This document shows positions 9,453-17,195 of a stretch of 64,000 nucleotides of DNA, one piece after another. Below the pieces are notes generated by a model that was not told where the DNA came from, did not search any database, and saw only the letters and a program-made list of their open reading frames with translations. The position numbers and the translations under genes are program-made. This DNA comes from Massilia endophytica (GTDB taxonomy: Bacteria; Pseudomonadota; Gammaproteobacteria; Burkholderiales; Burkholderiaceae_D): NCBI RefSeq assembly GCF_021165955.1, contig NZ_CP088952.1:2418001-2482000 (forward strand), given 5' to 3'. Within the stretch, counting starts at the first letter, position 1; each line of letters begins with the position of its first letter.

Positions 9453-9479
9453 GAAAAAAAAGGCGCTGGACAGCGCCTT
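9453..9479 (-). terminator. Rho-independent terminator after the merR gene
   Basis: Stem aaggcgct/agcgcctt with loop at 9468-9471; on the minus strand it is followed by eight T residues. It closes the rpmI-rplT-pheST-ihfA-merR transcription unit. Confidence 0.85.
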
Positions 9480-9491
9480 CTGCAGGGTCCG

Positions 9492-9884
9492 CTATTTCAG
9501 CAGACTGAGAATCGCCAGCAATTCCTCGCGCACCATATTGGGGTCGAGTGGCGGCGGCACAAGGGTATTGTCCAGCACATCGGCGCCATCGGCATGCTGA
9601 TGGGCGGCGCGGCTGTCGAGCTTGTTGCGCGCGCCGCTGATGGTGAAGCCCTGTTCGTAGAGCAGCTCGCGGATGCGGCGGATCAGCAGCACTTCGTGGT
9701 GCTGGTAATAGCGGCGGTTGCCGCGCCGCTTCACCGGCTTCAGCTGGGTGAATTCCTGTTCCCAGTAGCGCAGCACATGGGGCTTGACGCCGCACAGCTC
9801 GCTCACCTCGCCGATTGTGAAATAGCGCTTGGCCGGAATCGGCGGCAGCACCGCGAGTTCAGTCTTGCTCAGGCGATCGTTCAT
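9492..9884 (-). CDS. MerR-family regulator encoded beside ihfA
   Basis: 130 residues. The N-terminal winged helix is plain: KRYFTIGEVSELCGVKPHVLRYWEQEF, followed by RRGNRRYYQHHEVLLIRRIRELLYEQGFTISGARN. After this the protein is short and polar, without the metal- or drug-binding C-domain of classical MerR proteins. A small MerR-like gene directly after ihfA is a conserved arrangement in beta- and gammaproteobacteria, its target unknown. Spacing to ihfA is 12 bp, so it is part of the same operon. Confidence 0.88.
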   Translation of the reverse strand: MNDRLSKTELAVLPPIPAKRYFTIGEVSELCGVKPHVLRYWEQEFTQLKPVKRRGNRRYYQHHEVLLIRRIRELLYEQGFTISGARNKLDSRAAHQHADGADVLDNTLVPPPLDPNMVREELLAILSLLK

Positions 9885-9896
9885 GCCGCACCGTTA

Positions 9897-10268
9897 TCAG
9901 GCCGCGCGCGCCATGCCGGCGCTGTCTTCCACCATGGCCTTCAGCTTCTGGCTGGCGTGGAAGGTCACCACGCGGCGCGCGGTGATCGGGATTTCCTCGC
10001 CGGTCTTCGGGTTGCGGCCGGGACGCTGCGGCTTGTCGCGCAGCTGGAAGTTGCCGAAGCCGGACAGCTTCACCGCCTCGCCCCGTTCCAGGGCGTTGCG
10101 GATCTCGTCGAAGAAGGTCTCGACCATGTCCTTCGCCTCGCGCTTGTTCAGGCCAACCTGTTCGAACAGCAGTTCGGCCAGCTCCGCCTTGGTCAGCGTG
10201 GGCAAGTCCTTTTCAGCTTCCTTGCGTACCTTGGCCGTCTGCATGGCGCTGTGCAGCTCGGCGTCCAA
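9897..10268 (-). CDS. ihfA: Integration host factor alpha subunit
   Basis: HU/IHF fold: LTKAELAELLFEQVGLNKREAKDMVETFFDEI, then VKLSGFGNFQLRDKPQRPGRNPKTGEEIPI with the DNA-intercalating Pro on the beta arm, and RRVVTFHASQKLK. IHF bends DNA as a heterodimer with IhfB and assists recombination, replication and sigma-54 promoters. The start is uncertain. The coordinate given is a TTG at 10268 (123 residues); an ATG at 10244 gives 115. Neither has a good ribosome binding site, whereas an ATT at 10310 in the same open frame has AGGG seven bases upstream. It follows pheT in the usual order. Confidence 0.92.
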   Translation of the reverse strand: MDAELHSAMQTAKVRKEAEKDLPTLTKAELAELLFEQVGLNKREAKDMVETFFDEIRNALERGEAVKLSGFGNFQLRDKPQRPGRNPKTGEEIPITARRVVTFHASQKLKAMVEDSAGMARAA

Positions 10269-10355
10269 TGCGGATTGGAGTACGGCGGAATCGACGTCGT
10301 TGTTGTTAATTTTGCTGCCCTGCCTTCAAAAAGAACGGTGTTGCAAAAAGGTTCA

Positions 10356-12782
10356 TCACGCGCGCAGTTTAGCGCCGTGCGAGGACTGCGCGGCATCGGC
10401 CAGCGCGGTCATCAAACCGTCCACCAAATCGTCCTGCAAAGTGTTTTGAGTATCTTGCAAGCTAAAGCGGAAAGCAAGCGATTTTTCGTCCGCTTCGAGC
10501 CCTTTGCCACGATATTCATCAAACAAAACAATGGCTTGCACGATGTGCCCTTGAGCATGCGCCTGGGCCGCGGCCGTGAAAGTATCGAGCAGGGCCTGTG
10601 CCGCCAGCGATTGTTTGACCACCACGGCGAGGTCGCGCGTGGCGCCCGGGAACTTGGAAATTTCCGCGTACACCGGCACGCCGCGTTGCTGAAGCGCAAC
10701 GGCGTCCACCTCGAAAATCACGGGGGCTTTCGGCAGGTCGTACTTCTGCAGCCAGCGCGGGTGCAGCTCGCCGATGAAGCCGATGACCTTGCCATCCAGC
10801 TCCACCGAGGCGGCGCGGCCGGGGTGCAGGGCCGGATGGGCCAGTTTGCTGAAGCGCAGCACGGCCGGGGCGAACAGGGCCTCCAGGTCGGCCTTCACGT
10901 CGAAGAAGTCCACGTCGCGGGTGGCCTGGCCCCACTGCTCGTCGGCCACGGGGCCGTAGGCGATGGCGGCCACGCGCTGCGGCTGGTCGTAGCCCGCCAC
11001 GCTCAGGGGGCCGTCGGCCACGGCCGGGTCGCGGCGGTAGATGGCGCCCACTTCGAAGACGCGCACGCGCGGCGCCTTGCGGTTCAGGTTGTAGCGCACA
11101 TTGGCCACCAGGCTGCCGATCAGCGAGGAGCGCATCACGGAGAGCTGGCTGGCGATGGGGTTCTGCAGCTTGATCGGGCTGTCGTTGCCGTTGAAGTCCA
11201 GCTCCCACTGGGCTTCCACGAAGCTCATGTTCACCACTTCCTGGTAGCCCAGGTCGGCCAGCTGGTGGCGCACGGCGAAGATGGAGCGGGTGTTCTCCGG
11301 CTCGATGCGCATGGTGTTCTCGGCCACCGGCGGCTTGGCGGGAATGTTCTCGAAGCCGTAGACGCGGGCCACTTCCTCGATCAGGTCTTCCTCGATTTCG
11401 ATGTCGAAGCGGTAGCTGGGCGACGTCACGGCGAACACGCCCGGCTCCTGGGTGAAGGACAGGCCGAGGCGGCGGAAGATGTCCGCCACCACTTCATCGG
11501 TCAGCGGCACGCCGATGACCTTCTGGGCGCGGGCGGTGCGCATCGTCACCGGCTTGCGCTGGGGGATGTTGACGGTCTGGTCGTCCACGGGGCCGACCTT
11601 CGTTTCGGCGGTGCCGCAGATCTCCACGATCAGGGAGGTGATGCGCTCGATATGCTCCACGGTGGTGGCGTAGTCCACGCCGCGCTCGAAGCGGTGGGCC
11701 GCATCGGTCGAGAAGTTGTATTTGCGGGCGCGGCCCTGGATGGCGTTCGGCCACCAGAACGCGGCTTCCAGGTAGATGTTGGCGGTGTCCAGCGACACGG
11801 CGGTGGAATCGCCGCCCATGATGCCGGCCAGGGATTCGATCTCCTTGTCGTCCGAGATCACGCCCACCCACTCGTCCACGGCGATGGTATTGCCGTTCAG
11901 GAGCTTGAGCGATTCGCCCGCGCGGCCCCAGCGCACATCCAGGCCGCCGTGGATCTTGTCGAGGTCGAAGACGTGGGAGGGACGGCCCACTTCCAGCATC
12001 ACGTAGTTGGAAATGTCCACCAGGGCGGACACGGAGCGCTGGCCGCTGCGCTCGAGGCGCTGTTTCATCCACTCCGGCGTGGCCGCCTTGGCGTTCAGAT
12101 TGCGGATCACGCGGCCCGAGAAGCGGCCGCACAGGTCCGGTGCGCTGATCTTCACGGGCAGCACTTCATCCGTGTTCACGGCCGCCGCGCGGTACTGCGG
12201 CAGATTCAGGGGAGAGCCGGTCAGGGCCGACACCTCGCGCGCCACGCCCAGCACGGACAGGCAGTCCGCCTTGTTCGGCGTGAGCTTGATGGTGAATTTC
12301 AGGTCGTTCAGCGCGAAGTAGTCGCGGAAGTTCTTGCCCACGGGCGCATCGTCCGGCAGCTCCAGCAGGCCGCTGTGCTCTTCGGAGAGCTTCAGTTCGC
12401 GCGCGGAGCACAGCATGCCCTGCGACTCGACGCCGCGCAGCTGGCCCACCTTGATCTCGAAGGGCTTGCCGTCCGCGCCCGGAGGCAGCACGGCGCCCGC
12501 CATGGCGCAGGCCACCTTCAGGCCGGGGCGCACATTGGGCGCGCCGCAGACGATATTCAGCAAGGTGCCCGTGCCCACGTCCACCTGGCAGACGTTCAGG
12601 CGGTCGGCGTTCGGGTGCTTGGCCATTTCGCGCACATGGCCCACCACCACATTGGTGAACGGGGGCGCGACAGGGTCCACCTCTTCCACTTCGAGACCGG
12701 ACATGGTGAGCAGATGGGAGAGCTCGTCCGAAGTCATCTTCGGATCGACCATGGTGCGGAGCCAGTTTTCGGAGAATTGCAT
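10356..12782 (-). CDS. pheT: Phenylalanyl-tRNA synthetase beta subunit
   Basis: 808 residues, normal length for bacterial PheT. The order of domains is visible: N-terminal MQFSENWLRTMVDPK, the EMAP/tRNA-binding domain about 40-150 (VVVGHVREMAKHPNADRLNVC), the B3/B4 editing region, B5 and the catalytic-like core, and the C-terminal FDX-ACB anticodon-binding domain (EISKFPGATRDLAVVV). Forms an alpha2-beta2 enzyme with PheS, charging tRNA-Phe with phenylalanine. pheS lies 33 bp upstream and ihfA follows 87 bp downstream. Confidence 0.97.
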   Translation of the reverse strand: MQFSENWLRTMVDPKMTSDELSHLLTMSGLEVEEVDPVAPPFTNVVVGHVREMAKHPNADRLNVCQVDVGTGTLLNIVCGAPNVRPGLKVACAMAGAVLPPGADGKPFEIKVGQLRGVESQGMLCSARELKLSEEHSGLLELPDDAPVGKNFRDYFALNDLKFTIKLTPNKADCLSVLGVAREVSALTGSPLNLPQYRAAAVNTDEVLPVKISAPDLCGRFSGRVIRNLNAKAATPEWMKQRLERSGQRSVSALVDISNYVMLEVGRPSHVFDLDKIHGGLDVRWGRAGESLKLLNGNTIAVDEWVGVISDDKEIESLAGIMGGDSTAVSLDTANIYLEAAFWWPNAIQGRARKYNFSTDAAHRFERGVDYATTVEHIERITSLIVEICGTAETKVGPVDDQTVNIPQRKPVTMRTARAQKVIGVPLTDEVVADIFRRLGLSFTQEPGVFAVTSPSYRFDIEIEEDLIEEVARVYGFENIPAKPPVAENTMRIEPENTRSIFAVRHQLADLGYQEVVNMSFVEAQWELDFNGNDSPIKLQNPIASQLSVMRSSLIGSLVANVRYNLNRKAPRVRVFEVGAIYRRDPAVADGPLSVAGYDQPQRVAAIAYGPVADEQWGQATRDVDFFDVKADLEALFAPAVLRFSKLAHPALHPGRAASVELDGKVIGFIGELHPRWLQKYDLPKAPVIFEVDAVALQQRGVPVYAEISKFPGATRDLAVVVKQSLAAQALLDTFTAAAQAHAQGHIVQAIVLFDEYRGKGLEADEKSLAFRFSLQDTQNTLQDDLVDGLMTALADAAQSSHGAKLRA

Positions 12783-12815
12783 GTGTCAGCCTTCAGTATT
12801 CTTTGCGTTGAACGA

Positions 12816-13832
12816 TTAGTTGAACTGCTTCAGGAAGCGCAGATCGCCTTCGTAGAACAGGCGCAGGTCGTTGACGCCGTAGCGCAGCATGGTCAGGCGC
12901 TCCAGGCCGGAGCCGAACGCGAAGCCAATGTACTTTTCGGGATCGAGGCCGAAGTTGCGCACCACGTTCGGGTGCACCTGGCCGGAGCCGGACACCTCCA
13001 GCCAGCGCCCCTTGAGCGGGCCGCTGCCGAAGGCGATGTCGATTTCGGCCGACGGTTCGGTAAACGGGAAATACGAAGGACGGAAGCGCACCTGCAGGTC
13101 GTCGGTCTCGAAGAAGGCCTTCACGAAGTTCAGGTACACGCCTTTCAGGTCGGCGAAGCTGATGTTCTCGGCGATCCACAGGCCCTCGACCTGGTGGAAC
13201 ATGGGCGAGTGGGTGGCGTCGCTGTCCACGCGGTAGGTGCGGCCAGGCGCGATCACCTTGATGGGCGGCTGGTGGCTGCGCGCATAGCGCACCTGCATCG
13301 GGCTGGTGTGGGTGCGCAGCAGCAGGGGCTTGCCTGTGCTGTCGTTGCCTTCGATGTAGAAGGTGTCCTGCATCGAACGGGCCGGGTGGTTCTCCGGGCT
13401 GTTCAGGGCAGTGAAATTGGTCCAGTCGGTTTCGATCTCGGGACCGCCCGCCACGTCGAAGCCGATGGAGCGGAAGATCGCCTCCACGCGCTCCCAGGTG
13501 CGCATGACGGGGTGGATGCCGCCGGTGGCGCGGCCGCGGCCCGGCAGGGTCACGTCGATCTCTTCGGCGTTCAGGCGCAGCTGGAGCTGGGCCTCGGCCA
13601 GCGCATCACGGCGCGCGGTGAGCGCGGCTTCGATCTGCTGCTTGGCGGCGTTGATCAGGGCGCCCTGCGCCTTCTTCTCTTCCGGGTCCAGCTTGCCCAG
13701 GCCCTTCATCAGTTCCGTAACCTGGCCGGTCTTGCCCAGGTATTTGGCTTTGGCGTTTTCCAGGGCGGCAGCGTCTGCGGCGGCGGCGAAATCAGCCTGC
13801 GCGGAGACAACGAGTTGTTCGAGGGAGTTCAT
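12816..13832 (-). CDS. pheS: Phenylalanyl-tRNA synthetase alpha subunit
   Basis: 338 residues. N-terminal coiled coil (1-90) for tRNA-Phe contact, then the class II catalytic core with motif 2 region (HTSPMQVRYARSHQPPIKVIAPGRTYR split around 165-200), FHQVEGLWI and the motif 3 end AFGSGLERLTMLRYGVNDLR. Catalytic subunit of the alpha2-beta2 synthetase. Its leader (13833-13940) contains a terminator-like hairpin that may serve as attenuator, as known for pheST in enterobacteria. Confidence 0.97.
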   Translation of the reverse strand: MNSLEQLVVSAQADFAAAADAAALENAKAKYLGKTGQVTELMKGLGKLDPEEKKAQGALINAAKQQIEAALTARRDALAEAQLQLRLNAEEIDVTLPGRGRATGGIHPVMRTWERVEAIFRSIGFDVAGGPEIETDWTNFTALNSPENHPARSMQDTFYIEGNDSTGKPLLLRTHTSPMQVRYARSHQPPIKVIAPGRTYRVDSDATHSPMFHQVEGLWIAENISFADLKGVYLNFVKAFFETDDLQVRFRPSYFPFTEPSAEIDIAFGSGPLKGRWLEVSGSGQVHPNVVRNFGLDPEKYIGFAFGSGLERLTMLRYGVNDLRLFYEGDLRFLKQFN

Positions 13833-13860
13833 CCGACTGTGTTTTCCTGTTTTGGAAATT

Positions 13861-13894
13861 AAAAACGGGGCTCAGGTTGTTATACCCTGCCCCG
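13861..13894 (-). terminator. Terminator or attenuator between rplT and pheS
   Basis: On the minus strand the arms cggggc and gccccg enclose a 17-base loop region and are followed by TTTTT, 28 bases ahead of the pheS start. It could end rpmI-rplT transcripts or act as a pheST attenuator; no phenylalanine-rich leader peptide was found in the short interval. Confidence 0.55.
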
Positions 13895-13899
13895 CTCTT

Positions 13900-13921
13900 C
13901 ATGCCGCCTTGCGGCGGCATG
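13900..13921. repeat. Perfect hairpin in the rplT-pheS spacer
   Basis: Inverted repeat catgccgcc/ggcggcatg around a four-base loop, just before the terminator-like structure. No T tract follows on either strand. On the minus-strand transcript it would come first, so the two hairpins stand in tandem between rplT and pheS. Confidence 0.6.
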
Positions 13922-13940
13922 CAACATCGATCACTGTGGT

Positions 13941-14300
13941 TTAGGCAGCGAGCTTTGCTTTCACGGCGTTGACAATCGCTGCAAACGCAGGCTTGTCCGC
14001 CACAGCCATATCGGCCAGGACTTTACGGTCCAGTTCGATAGCGGCTTTCTTCAGGCCATTCATGAAGACGCTGTAGGTCATGCCGTGTTCGCGCGAAGCG
14101 GCGTTGATACGGGTGATCCACAGTGCGCGGAAGACGCGCTTCTTGTTACGACGGTCGCGGTAGGCGTACTGGCCAGCGCGCATCACTGCTTGCTTGGCAA
14201 TACGGTAAACCTTGCTGCGACGACCGCGGTAACCCTTGGCCAGGTTCAGTACTTTCTTGTGACGGGCACGCGCAGTAACCCCACGTTTTACTCGAGGCAT
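13941..14300 (-). CDS. rplT: 50S ribosomal protein L20
   Basis: 119 residues, full length. Starts MPRVKRGVTARARHKKVL and has GRRSKVYRIAKQAVMRAGQYAYRDRR, the diagnostic basic N-terminal helix of L20 that binds 23S rRNA domain II early in 50S assembly. Follows rpmI by 24 bp on the minus strand. In enterobacteria L20 represses translation of rpmI-rplT by binding an operator in the infC-rpmI region; here infC is 9.6 kb away, so any such operator must lie in the rpmI leader alone. Confidence 0.98.
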   Translation of the reverse strand: MPRVKRGVTARARHKKVLNLAKGYRGRRSKVYRIAKQAVMRAGQYAYRDRRNKKRVFRALWITRINAASREHGMTYSVFMNGLKKAAIELDRKVLADMAVADKPAFAAIVNAVKAKLAA

Positions 14301-14324
14301 AGTAGCTCCTTAAAGTGTGTGAGA

Positions 14325-14522
14325 TTAAGCGGACGGCATCATCGCGTAGACGCGCTGGACGTCGGACGCATTGATGTTACGGGTGCCACGCAGTTGACGC
14401 TTGTTTTTGGTGGTTTTCTTGGTCAGGATGTGACGCTTGAACGCCATACCGGACTTCACGGTGCCACCTGGGCGAACGCGGAAACGCTTCTTCGCGCTGC
14501 TCTTGGTTTTCATTTTTGGCAT
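14325..14522 (-). CDS. rpmI: 50S ribosomal protein L35
   Basis: 65 residues from the ATG at 14522 (MPKMKTKSSAKKRFRVRPGG); an in-frame ATG at 14540 would add six residues not seen in L35. Highly basic, ending RVYAMMPSA. First gene of rpmI-rplT here. Its normal upstream neighbour infC is separated by the 14.5-24.1 kb block, so it needs its own promoter in 14523-14846. Confidence 0.97.
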   Translation of the reverse strand: MPKMKTKSSAKKRFRVRPGGTVKSGMAFKRHILTKKTTKNKRQLRGTRNINASDVQRVYAMMPSA

Positions 14523-14846
14523 GTTAAATGCTCCAAACATGACCGGATTGCAGGTGGCAGCCCTACGCTGCGCTTTCGGTGCCTGCTCTCACGGGAACCT
14601 CGGATTGTAACACAACTGCCCCCGAAAGAAAGCCCCTCCTGCACGAGCCGCGGACCGGGCCGCAACCAAGTGGAATCGGGCCGCCGCAATTCTCTCCAAT
14701 TATATTACTCCGCATATTCTCCCCAATTATCACAATATCCCGGCAATACTTTTAATTTGACAGTGACATTTTCTGCCAGATATTGCCAGAGTTAGATATT
14801 CCCGGACCCGTAACATCTGTTCATCGGCAACTGAACAGAAAAGATT
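14523..14846. other. Divergent intergenic region between rpmI and the winged-helix gene
   Basis: 324 bases without a gene. The half near rpmI is GC-rich, the other half distinctly AT-rich. It must hold promoters in both directions. No terminator-like hairpin or insertion-sequence end was seen, and no infC remnant could be recognised. Confidence 0.6.
14757..14784 (+). promoter_or_regulatory. Candidate sigma-70 promoter of the winged-helix gene
   Basis: TTGACA at 14757-14762, a 16-base spacer and gatatt at 14779-14784 as a four-out-of-six -10 box, about 60 bases ahead of the ATG at 14847. Assigned by pattern only. Confidence 0.4.
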
Positions 14847-15452
14847 ATGACGGATCTACTTTTGTTAGGGCAGGACGCCTCGCGAACCCAGGAATTGGCC
14901 CGCATTTTTCAAAATGCCGGCTATCAGGTAATCGAGATGAAAGACGCTGTTGCTTGCTGCAGACATTTGCAGTCGGAATTATCGCGGGCGCAGCAATATA
15001 TTCCGATTCAGGCCCCTGTTCCTGAAGAGAAAACCGGGCAGACCCGGGGCGTGACCATTTTTAACCCGGCTGCCGGGAAGGATGCGCCGCAGCATCGCCC
15101 CCAGCTCCTCGCCAGCATTCTCAGTCTGGCGCGCCAGCTGAACCCCGGCTGGCGCCTCAGCATGCGCTACCGGCGGCTCGACTGCCCTAGCGGGGCGGGC
15201 GCCCAGCTTACCACCCTGGAATTCAATTTCATCAAAATCTTCGCCACGGTCGAAATCGGCGAAGTGGTCAGCCGAAAACAAATTGTCCAGTCTTTCGGCG
15301 AAGACTACCTCAGTTATGACCAGAACCGGATCGACACAATGGTGCGGCGCCTGCGCCAGAAGATCGAGAACAGTATGGGAATGAAGCTTCCCTTAAATAC
15401 CGAGCGCGTGCGCGGTTATTCCTTCGGCGATCTTTTAATAATCGATCCCTGA
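14847..15452 (+). CDS. Winged-helix regulator with degenerate receiver-like N-terminus
   Basis: 201 residues. The C-terminal 90 residues are an OmpR-type winged helix: LTTLEFNFIKIFATVEIGEVVSR, IDTMVRRLRQKIE and ERVRGYSFGDL. The first 50 residues (MTDLLLLGQDASRTQELARIFQNAGYQVIEM) have the pattern of the first strand and helix of a receiver domain, but the acidic pair, the phospho-Asp and the Lys are missing and the domain is far too short. It therefore looks like a phosphorylation-independent DNA-binding protein. It sits at the border of the block inserted between rpmI and infC, ahead of the esterase gene by 39 bp, and may regulate it. Confidence 0.65.
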   Translation: MTDLLLLGQDASRTQELARIFQNAGYQVIEMKDAVACCRHLQSELSRAQQYIPIQAPVPEEKTGQTRGVTIFNPAAGKDAPQHRPQLLASILSLARQLNPGWRLSMRYRRLDCPSGAGAQLTTLEFNFIKIFATVEIGEVVSRKQIVQSFGEDYLSYDQNRIDTMVRRLRQKIENSMGMKLPLNTERVRGYSFGDLLIIDP

Positions 15453-15491
15453 GCCTTCTATTTACTTCCACCATCCACAGGAGATATCAAG

Positions 15492-16559
15492 ATGAAAGAA
15501 ACCATCGTATTGCTGCATTTATGCGCCGCCCTGCTGCTGCAACCGGCGCTGGCGCAGGAGAAAAAACAGCCCCTGCCCGCCCTGGGCGCCAATCTGGAAC
15601 TGACCTCGGTGTCCGGCATTTCGTCCGGCGGCTTCATGGCGGCCCAGATGGCCACGGCCTACTCGGCCCGCTTCATGGGCGTGGGCGTGATCGCCGCGGG
15701 GCCCTACTATTGCGCGGGCACCTATGCCGACATCTCGCTGGTCGAGAACGCCACCACCACCTGCATGTCGCCCGCCGCGCCTTCCGTTGCGGCCAAGGGC
15801 GGCATCTCCCTCGGGAAAGCGAAGGAGTTCGCGGCGGCGGGGCTGATCGACCCGGTGGAGAACCTGGCCAGCCAGCGCGTCTACCTGTTCAGCGGGGCCA
15901 ACGACAATACGGTCAAGACCGTGGTGGTGGACGCCGTCCAGCAGTACTACAGCCTGGCGGGCGTGCCAGAAGACCGGCTGCGCTACCAGAAGAGCGCACT
16001 GGCAGGCCATGCCATCGTTACCGCCAATCCGCGCGACCTGCCCTGCGAGGCGAGCAGCTCGCCCTACATCAACAACTGCAAGTTCGTCCAGTCGCACGAG
16101 CTGCTGCGCCATATCTACCCGGACAAGCGGGCCGCGGCAAACACCGGCACGCTGGGCGGAGACTTGATCCGGTTCGACCAGGGCGAGTTCCTTCGCGGCA
16201 GGCGCACCAGCATGGACGCCGACGCCTATGCCTATGTGCCGAACGCCTGCCGCGCCGGGGGCTGCGCCGTGCACGTGGCCTTCCATGGCTGCCGCCAGGG
16301 CGCCAGCGTGATCGGCGCCACGTTCTACCAGGGCACGGGCTATAACGAGTTCGCGGACGCGAATGCGCTCATCGTGCTTTATCCGCAGGCCCACCCTTCG
16401 GAATCCATTCCCGCCAACCCGCGCGGCTGCTGGGACTTCTGGGGCTACTCCAGCGACGACCCGTCCAAGCCGAATTTCCACACCCGCGGCGGCGCGCAGA
16501 TGTCGGCCGTCATGGCCATGATCGAACGCCTCGGCCAGCCCGCCGCGGCGCAACCCTGA
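15492..16559 (+). CDS. Secreted PHB-depolymerase-family esterase
   Basis: 355 residues with a signal peptide ending near ALAQ (residue 22). An alpha/beta hydrolase: the nucleophile motif is SGISSGGFMAAQ (about residues 41-52) near the N-terminus, a topology shared with extracellular short-chain PHA depolymerases, with VAFHGCRQG as the oxyanion region, and several Cys likely in disulfides (ACRAGGCAVH, RGCWDFW). Expected to be exported and to hydrolyse poly-3-hydroxybutyrate or related esters. GGAGATATCAAG upstream supplies the ribosome site. The phasin-like gene follows at 26 bp. No separate substrate-binding domain is present. Confidence 0.75.
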   Translation: MKETIVLLHLCAALLLQPALAQEKKQPLPALGANLELTSVSGISSGGFMAAQMATAYSARFMGVGVIAAGPYYCAGTYADISLVENATTTCMSPAAPSVAAKGGISLGKAKEFAAAGLIDPVENLASQRVYLFSGANDNTVKTVVVDAVQQYYSLAGVPEDRLRYQKSALAGHAIVTANPRDLPCEASSSPYINNCKFVQSHELLRHIYPDKRAAANTGTLGGDLIRFDQGEFLRGRRTSMDADAYAYVPNACRAGGCAVHVAFHGCRQGASVIGATFYQGTGYNEFADANALIVLYPQAHPSESIPANPRGCWDFWGYSSDDPSKPNFHTRGGAQMSAVMAMIERLGQPAAAQP

Positions 16560-16585
16560 TACCACACTGACCAAAGGAGCCAACA

Positions 16586-17158
16586 ATGTCGTCCCAATCG
16601 GAATCGCAATCGCAATGGCTTGCCCTCGGCAAGCAGTTCATGGGCATGTTCAAGGAGCTGGGTGAAACCGGCAGCAAGGGATTGAAGGAGACCGGCGCGC
16701 AGGCGCCGGAGGTGCAGGCCCAGGTGGCCGAACTGCTCAAGTCCATGCTGGAGCTGCACAAGGAGCTGAAGGAGGTGCAGAGCGCGGCCGGCCTGCGCAT
16801 GCTGCAGGCGCAGCTTGGCATGCTCAATCCCGCGCTGTCGGCGCGTCCCCTGCAGGAGCTGCTCGACCTGCATTTCAACTTCCTTGCCAATCTTTCGTCC
16901 CAGGGCAGGAAGGTGCTGGAACAGGTCGCGGCGCGCAGCCATGCCTGCATCGGCGACCTGCGCGAGGCGCAAACGGGAGATGAGGTCTCGCTCACTGCGG
17001 CGAGCTATCTGCGCGACCTGGGCGGCGCGCTGCAAAAGGAGGCGGAGGAAACCGCAGCCCTGCTCAACTCCGCCAACGCGGCTACCACCATCCTCACCCA
17101 GCGCGCCCTCGACGAACTGATTGCTGCGCGATCCGCAGCAGGCAGCAGCGCCAGTTGA
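16586..17158 (+). CDS. Phasin-like helical protein
   Basis: 190 residues, almost entirely predicted helix, rich in Ala, Leu, Glu and Gln, no signal peptide and no membrane span. Length, composition and a TAASYLRDLGGALQKE stretch fit phasins, amphipathic proteins that coat PHB granules, and the preceding gene encodes a PHB-depolymerase-type esterase in the same direction. The match is by character, not by a diagnostic motif; it could be any coiled-coil protein. Confidence 0.5.
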   Translation: MSSQSESQSQWLALGKQFMGMFKELGETGSKGLKETGAQAPEVQAQVAELLKSMLELHKELKEVQSAAGLRMLQAQLGMLNPALSARPLQELLDLHFNFLANLSSQGRKVLEQVAARSHACIGDLREAQTGDEVSLTAASYLRDLGGALQKEAEETAALLNSANAATTILTQRALDELIAARSAAGSSAS

Positions 17159-17164
17159 TGCCAC

Positions 17165-17189
17165 GGCGGGAGGGCTTGTCCCTCCCGCC
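17165..17189. repeat. GC-rich hairpin between convergent genes
   Basis: Perfect ten-base arms ggcgggaggg/ccctcccgcc around cttgt, located between the phasin-like gene and the convergent membrane-protein gene. No T tract follows on either strand, so it is at best a weak or factor-dependent terminator. Confidence 0.5.
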
Positions 17190-17195
17190 TCTCCC

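Noticed and set aside
9594..13862. A 1422-codon open frame on the plus strand
   Set aside because: It runs antisense through merR, ihfA, pheT and pheS; it is a by-product of GC-rich third positions and has His/Gly/Ala-rich composition typical of shadow frames.
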